Under the pieces are notes generated by a model. That model made no database searches. It saw nothing but the letters and a program-made list of their open reading frames with translations, and was not told where the DNA came from. Shown piece by piece: positions 16,369-25,246 of a stretch of DNA of 64,000 nucleotides. Made by a program: the position numbers and the translations under genes. Source of the stretch: Flavobacteriaceae bacterium (lineage in GTDB: Bacteria > Bacteroidota > Bacteroidia > Flavobacteriales > Flavobacteriaceae); NCBI GenBank assembly GCA_013043685.1, contig JABDNT010000002.1, positions 124,001-188,000 of the forward strand, written 5' to 3'. The stretch's first letter is position 1. Each line of letters starts with the position of its first letter.

Positions 16369-17934
16369 ATGAAACCTACTTTCTTTCTTGTCGTTTTCTT
16401 ATGTGTTGGAATGTCTTTCCTGAATGCCCAGGAAGAGGGTGATAAAGAAGTTCTTCAGAAGAAAACAATTCAAGTAACGGACTCTATCACGATTCCTGTG
16501 AAGATTGGCGATTTGACTCAGAATACACTGGTCACAAATGTGAAAGACTCAGTTGTTTTTTCATTGAACGATATGGAGTCGGCTCGCTTAATAGACAGCC
16601 TGTGGTTAAAGGAATTGTATAGTACGGGACGTTTTGAAGAAATGTACGGAACCATTCTGGATGAAGATTACGAGCCTGTGGAATACGAAGAACTTCCTAC
16701 CGAGGTGCTGAAACAACGCTTGCAGGAGCTCAATGCACGAACACCTTTCAACGTAGAATACAATCCATCCCTGGAAAGTGTCATCAAAGGCTATCTTAAG
16801 AACAGACGAAGAACCATGGCAAGGCTGATGGCTCTGAGTGACTATTATTTCCCTATGTTCGAGGAACAACTGGACAAGCACGGGCTTCCGTTAGAGATGA
16901 AATATCTGGCAATAGTGGAATCTGCCCTGGATCCGAGGGCTAGATCACGTGTTGGAGCTACCGGTTTATGGCAGTTTATGTACAGCACGGGTAAAATTTT
17001 CGGGCTGGAAGTAAACTCTTATGTAGACGAAAGATCCGATCCAGTTATGGCTACTGAAGCCGCCTGCCAATACTTAAAAAGTTTAGAGAAAAGCCTGGGT
17101 GACTGGGACCTGGCTCTGGCTGCCTATAATTCTGGCCCTGGTAATGTTTCCAAGGCATTACGCCGAGCCGGAGGCCATACCAACTATTGGAATATCAGGC
17201 ATCATCTGCCAAGAGAAACTGCGGGATATGTTCCGGCTTTTCTGGCTACCATGTATATCTTCGAATTTGCAGAAGAGCACGGCTTTAAAAGCAGTGGACC
17301 TAAGTTTCCGTATATCGCCACGGACACAGTTCGAGTGAAAAATATGATTGCCCTGGAACACGTAGCAAAAGTTACGAACCTGGAAATGGAAGAACTTACT
17401 TTCTTAAACCCATCTTATAAGCACGAGATCATTCCTGTTGTGAAAGACGAGGATTATGTGCTAAGATTGCCTGTGGATGCAGTTGGAAAATTTGTGGCGA
17501 ATGAAGAAGCTGTTTATGCTTATGCGGCAGCAGAATTTAACAGCAAGGAGAAACCTCTTCCGCAATACTTTGAACAATCGGACAGAATACGATATCGTGT
17601 CCGCAGTGGTGATTACCTTGGTAAGATTGCCAGTAAATACGGTGTCACGGTGAGCCAGATTAAAAGGTGGAACAGCCTGCGGAGTACCAGGTTGCGTATT
17701 GGGCAACGTCTGACGATCTATCCCAGGGGAGGTGGCCGGAAAAAGTCCTCTGGTTCAAAAGCAACTGTCAGCAATACTTCGGGAGCAAAAACCTACACTG
17801 TAAAGAACGGAGATTCTTTATGGAGTATCTCTCAGAAATTTCCAGGAGTAACGGTAGATAATATCAGAAAATGGAACGATATTAGCGGTAATAAGTTAAA
17901 ACCGGGGATGAAACTTAAGATTCAGAAAGGGTAG
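16369..17934 (+). CDS. MltD-like membrane-bound lytic murein transglycosylase with two LysM domains
   Basis: 521 residues. A signal peptide (cleaved near residue 20, ...LNAQ) is followed by a charged linker, then an SLT goose-lysozyme-like domain (about 155-300). LEMKYLAIVESALDPRARSRVGATGLWQFM supplies catalytic Glu184, and LALAAYNSGPGNVSKAL is the second SLT block. Two C-terminal LysM domains (about 407-452 and 475-520; YRVRSGDYLGKIA and YTVKNGDSLWSIS) bind peptidoglycan. It should cleave the MurNAc-GlcNAc bond to 1,6-anhydro ends in the periplasm. The DUF4837 lipoprotein gene follows after 20 bases, a pairing I recall in other Flavobacteriia. Confidence 0.93.
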   Translation: MKPTFFLVVFLCVGMSFLNAQEEGDKEVLQKKTIQVTDSITIPVKIGDLTQNTLVTNVKDSVVFSLNDMESARLIDSLWLKELYSTGRFEEMYGTILDEDYEPVEYEELPTEVLKQRLQELNARTPFNVEYNPSLESVIKGYLKNRRRTMARLMALSDYYFPMFEEQLDKHGLPLEMKYLAIVESALDPRARSRVGATGLWQFMYSTGKIFGLEVNSYVDERSDPVMATEAACQYLKSLEKSLGDWDLALAAYNSGPGNVSKALRRAGGHTNYWNIRHHLPRETAGYVPAFLATMYIFEFAEEHGFKSSGPKFPYIATDTVRVKNMIALEHVAKVTNLEMEELTFLNPSYKHEIIPVVKDEDYVLRLPVDAVGKFVANEEAVYAYAAAEFNSKEKPLPQYFEQSDRIRYRVRSGDYLGKIASKYGVTVSQIKRWNSLRSTRLRIGQRLTIYPRGGGRKKSSGSKATVSNTSGAKTYTVKNGDSLWSISQKFPGVTVDNIRKWNDISGNKLKPGMKLKIQKG

Positions 17935-17954
17935 TTCCCCATAAACAGTTTTAC

Positions 17955-18929
17955 ATGAAAATTTTACGTATTGCCCTGGCAGGGCTTGTCTTTGCATTGA
18001 CATCTTGTGAAAATTCAGGGGAACAAAACGCGTATTTACTGAAGTCGTTGGGTAATATCAATACCCTTCAGGTAATAATCGAAAATGATCTTTGGAATGG
18101 TGAGGTAGGAGAAGAAATAAGAGGTTTTTTTGCAGCTCCTATAGACGGCCTGCCACAGGATGAACCACTGTTCTCCATGAACCAGATGCCGCCGTCAACT
18201 TACACCGATTTTGCACGTAAATACCGGACATTCCTGCATGTTACAATTGGAGATACTACCGGTGTAGCAATCAAAAAAAACCCTTATGCCAAGCCGCAGA
18301 TCGGGGCGTTTATTGTAGGGAAGGATATAGCAGATATCAAAAGATTGCTAGAGAAGAATTATCAGCAGATCATTTCAGCGTTTAAAAAATCAGAAATAAT
18401 AGAAAAACAGAGAAGGATAAAGATCTCTCTCAAGAAAACAGATTCGCTGAAGAAGTTCTTTGGAGTCAATATGAGGCTTCCTTCTGCTTATCGATCAGCT
18501 TTGGAAACGGAAGATTTCATTTGGTACAGGAAGGCCTTGAAATCGGGCGAGACCAATATCATTGTCTATCAGGTGCCATTAGGCCTTATTCGAAGCGACA
18601 GCACCAGCGTCGCTGATATTATCACCATTAGAGATTCCATTGGCGGGGATTATATGCCGGTGGAAGAAGGAGGCAGGTTTATTACCGAAGAAGCCTATGC
18701 TCCTTACATCTTCAAGACAAAGATCGACGATCGATTCGCATACGAAACCAAAGGTATCTGGGAGGTTAAAACCCAGTTTATGGGAGGTCCGTTCATTAAT
18801 TACGCCGTGAGGGATTCTATAAATAATCGATACCTCATTATTGAAGGTTTTGTATACGCTCCGGCAACCAGTAAAAGGGATCTGCAATTTGAGCTTGAGG
18901 CTATACTTCGCTCAATGAAATTCGAATAA
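17955..18929 (+). CDS. DUF4837 family lipoprotein
   Basis: 324 residues. The N-terminus MKILRIALAGLVFALTSCEN is a lipoprotein signal with lipobox LTSC and Cys18. The mature part has no membrane segments and includes YRKALKSGETNIIVYQVPLGLIRSD and MGGPFINYAVRDSINNRYLIIEGFVYAP, typical of the Bacteroidota family DUF4837. Function is unknown. Its position behind the MltD-like gene suggests a periplasmic or outer-membrane cell-wall role, but that is inference only. A strong bidirectional terminator follows. Confidence 0.85.
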   Translation: MKILRIALAGLVFALTSCENSGEQNAYLLKSLGNINTLQVIIENDLWNGEVGEEIRGFFAAPIDGLPQDEPLFSMNQMPPSTYTDFARKYRTFLHVTIGDTTGVAIKKNPYAKPQIGAFIVGKDIADIKRLLEKNYQQIISAFKKSEIIEKQRRIKISLKKTDSLKKFFGVNMRLPSAYRSALETEDFIWYRKALKSGETNIIVYQVPLGLIRSDSTSVADIITIRDSIGGDYMPVEEGGRFITEEAYAPYIFKTKIDDRFAYETKGIWEVKTQFMGGPFINYAVRDSINNRYLIIEGFVYAPATSKRDLQFELEAILRSMKFE

Positions 18930-18932
18930 AAA

Positions 18933-18957
18933 AAGCCGGTCATTTAATGACCGGCTT
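18933..18957. terminator. Bidirectional intrinsic terminator
   Basis: A 10-bp perfect stem (AAGCCGGTCA / TGACCGGCTT) with a 5-nt loop lies between the convergent DUF4837 and tatA genes. An A-run on the left supplies the U-tract for the minus-strand transcript, and TTCTTGTTT follows on the right. Confidence 0.92.
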
Positions 18958-18981
18958 CTTGTTTATATCAAGAGGAGAATT

Positions 18982-19167
18982 TTATTCCTCGATTTTTTTA
19001 TCATCGCTGGGATCTTCCTTGGAAGCCTCTTTGAATTCCTTTATTCCGCTTCCCAGGCCTCGCATCAGTTCAGGGATCTTTCTTCCGCCAAACAGCAACA
19101 ATACAATCACAACAATTAATACAATTTGCCATGGGCCGATTGCTAGGGGTAAAAATAATGCAGTCAT
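18982..19167 (-). CDS. tatA: Sec-independent protein translocase subunit TatA/TatE
   Basis: 61 residues from [20 protein letters not shown]. One N-terminal membrane helix (about 11-26) leads through [23 protein letters not shown], the conserved Tat hinge and amphipathic helix, into a short acidic tail. TatA oligomers form the conduit of the twin-arginine pathway for folded proteins. An in-frame upstream ATG at 19224 would add 19 residues that do not fit the family, so 19167 is preferred. It diverges from the M23 peptidase gene. No tatC lies in the window. Confidence 0.92.
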   Translation of the reverse strand: MTALFLPLAIGPWQIVLIVVIVLLLFGGRKIPELMRGLGSGIKEFKEASKEDPSDDKKIEE

Positions 19168-19222
19168 ATTTAAGAAATTTATAAGACAAAGGTAACAAGA
19201 ATTCCTTAGATACAACGTTTTC

Positions 19223-19238
19223 ATGCTAAGTTTAGCAT
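19223..19238. repeat. Inverted repeat in the tatA / M23-peptidase divergent region
   Basis: ATGCTAA-GT-TTAGCAT is a 7-bp inverted repeat with a 2-base centre, 18 bases before the TATATTTG element of the peptidase gene. It is placed where an operator would lie. No regulator can be named. Confidence 0.4.
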
Positions 19239-19256
19239 ACTCGCTGGACGTTTAAT

Positions 19257-19264
19257 TATATTTG
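19257..19264 (+). promoter_or_regulatory. -7 promoter element for the M23 peptidase gene
   Basis: TATATTTG fits TAnnTTTG. It overlaps an in-frame TTG (19262) that could be mistaken for the start, so translation should begin at the ATG at 19286, 21 bases downstream. Confidence 0.6.
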
Positions 19265-19285
19265 CAATCCAGGAAAATTGATAAA

Positions 19286-20158
19286 ATGGCCGAGAAGGAA
19301 AAAAGAACAAAAAAAATAAAGAAGAAACTATTGCACAAGTATCGTTTGGTTGTTCTAAACGAGGATACTTTTGAAGAGCGATTTTCTTTTAAGCTGAACC
19401 GATTAAATGTGTTCGTTTTCAGCACCATCTTTGCTGTTTTCCTAATAGCAATTACTACGCTTTTAATAGCGTTTACTCCTTTGAGGGAATACATTCCGGG
19501 ATACTCGTCTACCGCACTTAAGAAAGAAGCTACAGACCTGGCTTTTAAGACAGATTCCCTGCAGCAGGTAATAGACATTAATCAGAGTTACCTGGCCTCC
19601 ATCAGAAAAGTATTATCCGGAGATGTAAAAACGGTCGACTTCAATAAAGATTCAATCATTGAAATTGCCAATGCCAATGCCAACCAGGGAGACCTGGATC
19701 TGTCACCTTCTAAAGAAGATTCGTTGTTGAGGGAAAAGGTGTTTCAGGAGGATAAATACAATCCGCTGGTCGATCCGGAGGCTGTAAATATTGTATTGTT
19801 TCCGCCTGTTAAAGGCACCGTTTCTGAAGCTTATAATCCACAGGAAAAGCATTATGCCATGGACATTGTGACCACCAAAGATGCACCGGTAAAAGCAACA
19901 GCAGATGGCACGGTAATATTCGCAGGATGGACTTCGGAAACAGGTTACGTAATCATCCTTGAACACAGAAACAACCTTATTTCGGTATATAAGCACAACG
20001 CCTCATTAGCGAAGGAACAAGGAGATCTGGTTAAGGCAGGAGAAGTTATAGCAACCTCTGGCAATACCGGGGAATTAACTACAGGACCGCATTTACATTT
20101 CGAACTTTGGAGTGAGGGCTACCCGATAAATCCAGCTAACTTTATAGATTTCGATTAA
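19286..20158 (+). CDS. M23 (LytM-type) peptidoglycan endopeptidase, membrane-anchored
   Basis: 290 residues from MAEKEKRTKKIKKKLLHKYR. A basic cytoplasmic N-terminus and one membrane helix (about 40-63) are followed by a helical linker and a C-terminal LytM domain (about 175-288). The zinc-binding set looks intact: HYAMDI (HxxxD) and the HLHFE motif in GPHLHFELWSEG, with the intermediate VYKHNAS. It should cleave peptide cross-bridges in the periplasm. Seven bases separate it from the GH3-family gene, so they probably share a transcript starting near 19270. Confidence 0.92.
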   Translation: MAEKEKRTKKIKKKLLHKYRLVVLNEDTFEERFSFKLNRLNVFVFSTIFAVFLIAITTLLIAFTPLREYIPGYSSTALKKEATDLAFKTDSLQQVIDINQSYLASIRKVLSGDVKTVDFNKDSIIEIANANANQGDLDLSPSKEDSLLREKVFQEDKYNPLVDPEAVNIVLFPPVKGTVSEAYNPQEKHYAMDIVTTKDAPVKATADGTVIFAGWTSETGYVIILEHRNNLISVYKHNASLAKEQGDLVKAGEVIATSGNTGELTTGPHLHFELWSEGYPINPANFIDFD

Positions 20159-20164
20159 AGATAT

Positions 20165-21661
20165 ATGTCATTAAAAGCTATTGCTGCCAGGATCTTTGCA
20201 GGGACGATTGCGAAACGCAATCGGAAATGGTCATCGCGTCCTATTGAAACACAGCAAAAAGTCTTTGATTCGCTAATATCTCAGGCTTCCTCGACAGTTT
20301 TCGGCAAGGATCATCATTTCAGTAGTATAAAATCTTACCAGGATTTTACCCAAAACGTACCGATACGTGATTATGAAGAACTGAGGCCGTATGTGGATAG
20401 AATGGTGGCGGGTGAAACCGACATCCTTTGGCCCGGAAAACCAATATACTTTGCGAAAACCTCTGGAACAACCTCTGGGGCTAAGTATATTCCGATAACC
20501 AGGGCATCAATGCCTAGCCATATAAGGGCGGCCAGAGACGCAATACTAACCTATATACATGAAACGGGAAACACGGATTTTGTGGATGGTAAAATGATAT
20601 TTCTTCAGGGAAATCCGGTATTAAAAGAGCAAAATGGGGTAAAATTAGGGAGGCTGTCTGGCATTGTAGCTCATTATGTGCCCAAGTATCTTCAGAAAAA
20701 CCGGTTGCCATCCTGGGAAACCAATTGCATTAACGACTGGGAAACAAAGGTAGATGTTATCGTAGAAGAGACTAAAGATGAAAATATGACGGTGATAAGC
20801 GGTATACCGTCGTGGGTGCAGATGTATTTCGAAAAATTGATAGATACCAGTGGTAAAAAAGTGGGAGAATTATTTCAGAATTTCAGCCTTTTCATCTACG
20901 GCGGAGTGAATTATGAACCCTATCGTGCTAAATTTGAATCCCTTATAGGAAGAAAAGTAGACAGCATTGAATTATTTCCAGCAAGTGAAGGATTCTTTGC
21001 GTATCAGGATAAGCAGGAGGAAAAGGGGATGTTATTATTGCTTAATTCAGGGATTTTTTATGAATTTGTGGAAGCAGATAAATTCTTTGACGAAAACCCG
21101 AAGCGCTGCATGCTTAATGAGGTGAAATTAGGAGTGAACTATGTGATGATCATTTCTACGAATGCGGGATTATGGGCTTACAATCTGGGAGATACTATTC
21201 AATTTACGTCCCTCTCGCCATATCGTGTAATAGTTTCCGGCCGAATTAAGCATTTTATCTCGGCTTTTGGTGAGCATGTCATTGGAAAAGAAGTGGAACA
21301 GGCCATGCGGCTTGCGATGCAAGATCACGGATTTACAATAAGTGAATTTACGGTTGCCCCACAGGCAAATCCTGCTGATGACGGACTTCCTTTTCACGAA
21401 TGGCTTGTCGAGTTCGAAAATATACCATGCGATATTTCCGAAATAGAAGCAACGCTGGATAAACATATGCAGGATCAGAACAACTATTATTATGACCTTG
21501 TTTCAGGTAAGATTCTCAGACCTTTGAAAATAAAACCATTGACCAAGAACAGCTTTACTCTATTAATGAAAAAAGCCGGAAAACTTGGTGGTCAAAACAA
21601 GGTGCCACGATTATCCAACGACCGGAAAATAGCAGATGGATTGCACGAATTGCAACCATAA
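20165..21661 (+). CDS. GH3-family acyl-adenylate/amido synthetase
   Basis: 498 residues matching the GH3 'auxin-responsive promoter' family. The ATP/AMP-binding block is YFAKTSGTTSGAKYIPIT (about 95-112). Others are LFIYGGVNYEPYR, ELFPASEGFFAYQ and NLGDTIQFTSLSPYRVIVSGRIKHFISAFGEHV. Plant GH3 enzymes adenylate carboxylic acids and couple them to amino acids. Bacterial homologues are widespread in Bacteroidota and poorly characterised, so the substrate here is unknown. It is downstream of the M23 peptidase with 6 bases between. A separate promoter for the next gene begins inside its last codons. Confidence 0.88.
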   Translation: MSLKAIAARIFAGTIAKRNRKWSSRPIETQQKVFDSLISQASSTVFGKDHHFSSIKSYQDFTQNVPIRDYEELRPYVDRMVAGETDILWPGKPIYFAKTSGTTSGAKYIPITRASMPSHIRAARDAILTYIHETGNTDFVDGKMIFLQGNPVLKEQNGVKLGRLSGIVAHYVPKYLQKNRLPSWETNCINDWETKVDVIVEETKDENMTVISGIPSWVQMYFEKLIDTSGKKVGELFQNFSLFIYGGVNYEPYRAKFESLIGRKVDSIELFPASEGFFAYQDKQEEKGMLLLLNSGIFYEFVEADKFFDENPKRCMLNEVKLGVNYVMIISTNAGLWAYNLGDTIQFTSLSPYRVIVSGRIKHFISAFGEHVIGKEVEQAMRLAMQDHGFTISEFTVAPQANPADDGLPFHEWLVEFENIPCDISEIEATLDKHMQDQNNYYYDLVSGKILRPLKIKPLTKNSFTLLMKKAGKLGGQNKVPRLSNDRKIADGLHELQP

Positions 21662-21677
21662 ATTAGTACTATCTTTG
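21650..21677 (+). promoter_or_regulatory. Complete Bacteroidota promoter (TTG-N17-TATCTTTG)
   Basis: A -33 TTG at 21650-21652 and a -7 element TATCTTTG at 21670-21677 are separated by 17 bases, within the usual 17-23. Only seven bases separate the -7 element from the next ATG (21685), which implies an extremely short or absent leader. Confidence 0.65.
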
Positions 21678-21684
21678 CACCCGA

Positions 21685-23352
21685 ATGACTCGATTGATCT
21701 CACATAAACGAACCCGTGCTCAGGAAAGCTCCGGTGCTATTGAGCGTATGTATATAACGATGCGCCACCTTTTTAACCGGGGGTTTTACAAGCCGATGGG
21801 TATTTCCGGGGAAACGCTGCGCGAATCGTTGCTTATTCTTAGCCCTGAGATCTACGGCTCCATAACCGAGGACAAAATTGAACTGGAAGGTCTTTTGTAT
21901 GTGATCGACCGGCTTCCCTACGGAATTGAAGAATGCCGATTTATAAATTTAACCTCGGACGAAGGATACAAAAACTCGCATTTTAAGCCTATTATCCCAG
22001 CGAAACGCCGCCGAAATTGTTATCGCATAGACGATGAACAAATGAATATTGAAATTACTCGTGGACGAAGCGAGATATACGACATTCTTACGCACCTCAC
22101 CTTCCTGTATATTGAATCGCATAAGATCATGAAGCAGGTAATGATCAATGATGAAGGTGAAGTAATACGGGATTGGAAGAAACTTGAGGAAGCGGTACTG
22201 ATAAAAAAGAACCTGTCACAAAAAGACAAGGAAATCGCGCTCACTCATACAGCAAATTTCCTTGGAAGAACCTTCGAGGAAGTAAATAAGATTTACTCGT
22301 TATTTGAATGTGAGAGCATTAAGAATCGGTTCTTGAATATCATCTATTTCCTGGGAAAGCGCGCAATGGAAGAAGTAATGACCGACTCTCAGCGCCTGAT
22401 AACCTTCAGTCCTGTACTCCGGGAACGCCTGGGCCATCATATTCATGGTGAGCAATGGGCACTTAAAGTAAAGAAGACACTAAAGAATAATGGCCTCTTG
22501 TCCAGGCCATTGCATATCATTAGTGCGAATATGCACAGTGTACTCAATAGTTTGTATGCGCCAAAAGCGCTGGCAAATGAACTTAAGAATGAAGACGGCA
22601 TCGCTATATTTGAGAAACTCAGTAATTCTAAAAGTAAATTGCAGCAGAAAGTGAACAAATATGCACTCGAAAACGGGATGACCTATATAGAAGATGAATC
22701 AGGGGCCAATATTAATGTGCAGATCTTCGATTCGGATTATTTTTATGAAGGCCCGGTAGATATGGTAAAGGAGGATAAACCCGTTATTTTAGTAATGGAC
22801 TATGCTTTTGGCGAGCAGGCCTACGAAACTATGGACGAATTGCTGAAACCCTTCATAGCGAGTGGTAGTCGGGAATTATTAAACCTAATTTCCATATCCA
22901 TCATGGGCAAAGCGGGTATTTTAAGCGGGAAAAAAGGAGATATTATGATCCCCACTGCGCATGTTTTTGAAGGAACTGCCGACAATTACCCGTTTAAAAA
23001 CAAATTGAAAAAATCACATTTCGGGGATGTGGATATCGACGTATGTGAAGGAACAATGATTACTGTTTTGGGTACTTCACTTCAGAACAGGGATATATTG
23101 AAATTCTTCCACACTTCCACCTGGGATGTCATAGGACTGGAGATGGAGGGGGCCCATTATCAAAAAGCGATCCAGTCGGCATCTAAGATAAGGGGAAGTA
23201 TTAGTCCTAAAGTAACAGTTCGTTATGCCTATTACGCCTCGGACAACCCCCTTAAAAGCGGAAGTACCTTGGCATCGGGGGGACTTGGCACAGCTGGGGT
23301 GAAACCCACCTATGTAATAACCGAAAAGATGTTAAAACAAATTTTAGTCTAA
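21685..23352 (+). CDS. Conserved Bacteroidota protein of unknown function with nucleosidase-like C-terminus
   Basis: 555 residues, soluble, no signal peptide. The N-terminal half (RTRAQESSGAIERMYITMRHLFNRGFYKPMGISGETLRESLLIL) is a conserved flavobacterial block I recall as a DUF (possibly DUF6909). The C-terminal part has alpha/beta character: KPVILVMDYAFGEQA, SISIMGKAGILSGKKGDIMIPTAHVFEG and WDVIGLEMEGAHYQKAI. GKAGIL...GD-IMIPT and EMEGA resemble the PNP/UDP-phosphorylase and MTA/SAH-nucleosidase fold, in which Glu486 of EMEGA would bind ribose. No catalytic activity is established. rfbB starts 14 bases downstream with a TTG and may be co-transcribed. Confidence 0.75.
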   Translation: MTRLISHKRTRAQESSGAIERMYITMRHLFNRGFYKPMGISGETLRESLLILSPEIYGSITEDKIELEGLLYVIDRLPYGIEECRFINLTSDEGYKNSHFKPIIPAKRRRNCYRIDDEQMNIEITRGRSEIYDILTHLTFLYIESHKIMKQVMINDEGEVIRDWKKLEEAVLIKKNLSQKDKEIALTHTANFLGRTFEEVNKIYSLFECESIKNRFLNIIYFLGKRAMEEVMTDSQRLITFSPVLRERLGHHIHGEQWALKVKKTLKNNGLLSRPLHIISANMHSVLNSLYAPKALANELKNEDGIAIFEKLSNSKSKLQQKVNKYALENGMTYIEDESGANINVQIFDSDYFYEGPVDMVKEDKPVILVMDYAFGEQAYETMDELLKPFIASGSRELLNLISISIMGKAGILSGKKGDIMIPTAHVFEGTADNYPFKNKLKKSHFGDVDIDVCEGTMITVLGTSLQNRDILKFFHTSTWDVIGLEMEGAHYQKAIQSASKIRGSISPKVTVRYAYYASDNPLKSGSTLASGGLGTAGVKPTYVITEKMLKQILV

Positions 23353-23366
23353 TCTAAAAATATATT

Positions 23367-24383
23367 TTGAAATACGATAATATACTGATTACCGGGGGCG
23401 CAGGATTTATTGGCTCCAATTATGTTTCTTATCTACTGGAAAGCACTTCGGCGGATGTTTATGTATTAGACAAGCTCACTTATGCCGGCGATATGCATAA
23501 TCTTGAGTCGGTTTCTAATAAATCCAACTTCTTTTTTATCCAGGGAGACATCTGCGATAAGGAATTCGTGGACGAAATGTTTGAGAAGCATCAGTTTGAT
23601 CAGGTGGTGCATTTTGCCGCGGAATCCCACGTGGACAATTCTATTACTGGCCCGGCAGAATTCATACAAACTAATATCGTTGGAACCTTTAACTTACTTC
23701 AAAGCGCATATACGACCTGGATGGAAGGTCCGGGAAAAATGAAAGAAGCATTTCAGCATGCAAGATTCCTTCATGTTTCTACCGATGAAGTATACGGCAC
23801 ACTTGGTGAAACGGGGTTATTCACAGAAGAGACCCCTTATGCACCAAACAGCCCTTATAGTGCCTCCAAGGCCTCTTCCGATTTTATTGTTCGGTCTTAC
23901 TTTCACACCTATCAATTGCCGGTAGTCACTACCAATTGCTCTAATAATTACGGTCCGAATCAGCATAAGGAAAAATTGATTCCCACTATAATCAGGAAGG
24001 CATTAGCAGGTGAACCTATCCCTATATACGGCGATGGGACTAATGTGAGAGATTGGCTTTATGTCCTGGATCACTGCAAGGGGATCAAGTTGGCCGTAGA
24101 AAAGGGCAGGCTGGGTGAAACGTACAATATTGGGGGGAAGAACGAGCGACAGAACTTGTACATTGCCGAAACCATTTGTAAAATTATGGATGAACTAGAG
24201 CCACGAGAAGGATCGTATAGCGAACAAATATCTTTTGTTACCGATAGGCCAGGCCATGATTTCAGATATGCGATCGATGCGTCCAAGATTGAGAAAGAAT
24301 TGGGATGGAAAGCAGAAGAGAATTTTGAATCAGGTATTCTGAAGACTATTAAATGGTATCTTCAGCACAAGGAAAGACTATAA
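23367..24383 (+). CDS. rfbB: dTDP-glucose 4,6-dehydratase
   Basis: 338 residues. The extended SDR fold has NAD motif TGGAGFIGSNY (about 9-19), the 4,6-dehydratase TDE triad element at 139-141 and Tyr164-x3-Lys168 (YSASK). ESHVDNSI, NCSNNYGPNQHKEKLIP and the nucleotide-binding VRDWLYVLDHC complete the family picture. It makes dTDP-4-keto-6-deoxyglucose, the second step to dTDP-L-rhamnose. The start is a TTG (L-KYDNILITGG); no in-frame ATG lies near the conserved N-terminus. It is the first gene of an rfbBACD block. Confidence 0.96.
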   Translation: MKYDNILITGGAGFIGSNYVSYLLESTSADVYVLDKLTYAGDMHNLESVSNKSNFFFIQGDICDKEFVDEMFEKHQFDQVVHFAAESHVDNSITGPAEFIQTNIVGTFNLLQSAYTTWMEGPGKMKEAFQHARFLHVSTDEVYGTLGETGLFTEETPYAPNSPYSASKASSDFIVRSYFHTYQLPVVTTNCSNNYGPNQHKEKLIPTIIRKALAGEPIPIYGDGTNVRDWLYVLDHCKGIKLAVEKGRLGETYNIGGKNERQNLYIAETICKIMDELEPREGSYSEQISFVTDRPGHDFRYAIDASKIEKELGWKAEENFESGILKTIKWYLQHKERL

Positions 24384-24386
24384 CAA

Positions 24387-25244
24387 ATGAAAGGAATAGT
24401 ATTAGCCGGAGGTTCTGGCACACGGTTACACCCGATAACACTTGCAATAAGCAAACAATTAATGCCGGTTTACGATAAACCGATGATCTATTACCCCTTA
24501 TCCACTCTAATGTATTCAGGGATTCGAGAGATTCTTATAATATCTACCCCTCAGGATCTGCCCCTATTTAAGAAGCTATTGGGAGACGGGAGTAAATACG
24601 GTTGTTCCTTTCACTATGCTGTGCAGGAAGAACCAAAAGGATTAGCTGAAGCATTTATTATTGGAAAAGATTTTATAGGGAAGGAAAAGGTCGCCCTAAT
24701 TTTGGGAGATAATATTTTCTATGGCTCGGGGCTAAAGGAACTTCTAATTTCCAATAATGACCCGGATGGCGGAGTGATCTATGCCTATCACGTCCATGAC
24801 CCCGAGCGCTACGGGGTGGTTGAATTCGACGATCAGGGCAAGGCATTGTCCATAGAGGAGAAGCCTGAAAACCCTAAATCGAACTTTGCAGTACCCGGCA
24901 TCTATTTTTATGACAATACTGTGGTAGATATCGCGGCGGGAATAAAACCCAGTGCGCGTGGTGAACTTGAGATCACCGATATTAACAACGAATACCTGAA
25001 AGCTGGAAAATTAAACGTTAGTATTCTCGATAAGGGTACGGCCTGGCTGGATACCGGCACATTCGCATCTTTAATGCAGGCAGCGCAGTTTGTGGAAGTG
25101 ATCGAAGAGAGACAAGGGCTTAAGATAGGGTCTATAGAAGAGGCAGCTTATGAAATGGGCTATATCGACGCAGATCAATTGAAGAAATTAGCGGAGCCAC
25201 TACTTAAAAGCGGATACGGAAAACATATATTACATCGGAAATAG
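24387..25244 (+). CDS. rfbA: Glucose-1-phosphate thymidylyltransferase
   Basis: 285 residues. The nucleotidyltransferase signature [18 protein letters not shown] opens the protein, then [27 protein letters not shown] and [18 protein letters not shown]. It couples dTTP and glucose-1-phosphate to dTDP-glucose, the first step of dTDP-rhamnose synthesis. Length is typical for RmlA. It follows rfbB after 3 bases and precedes the TTG of rfbC by 2 bases, so translation is probably coupled. Confidence 0.97.
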   Translation: MKGIVLAGGSGTRLHPITLAISKQLMPVYDKPMIYYPLSTLMYSGIREILIISTPQDLPLFKKLLGDGSKYGCSFHYAVQEEPKGLAEAFIIGKDFIGKEKVALILGDNIFYGSGLKELLISNNDPDGGVIYAYHVHDPERYGVVEFDDQGKALSIEEKPENPKSNFAVPGIYFYDNTVVDIAAGIKPSARGELEITDINNEYLKAGKLNVSILDKGTAWLDTGTFASLMQAAQFVEVIEERQGLKIGSIEEAAYEMGYIDADQLKKLAEPLLKSGYGKHILHRK

Positions 25245-25246
25245 CT

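Noticed and set aside
16945-16960. CACGTG core (also near 55553) as further parS sites
   Set aside because: Only the six-base core is present; the TGTT/AACA flanks are missing and both are in coding sequence.
24490-24510. TTATCCACT as DnaA box
   Set aside because: It has one mismatch to the consensus, is within rfbA, and is isolated.
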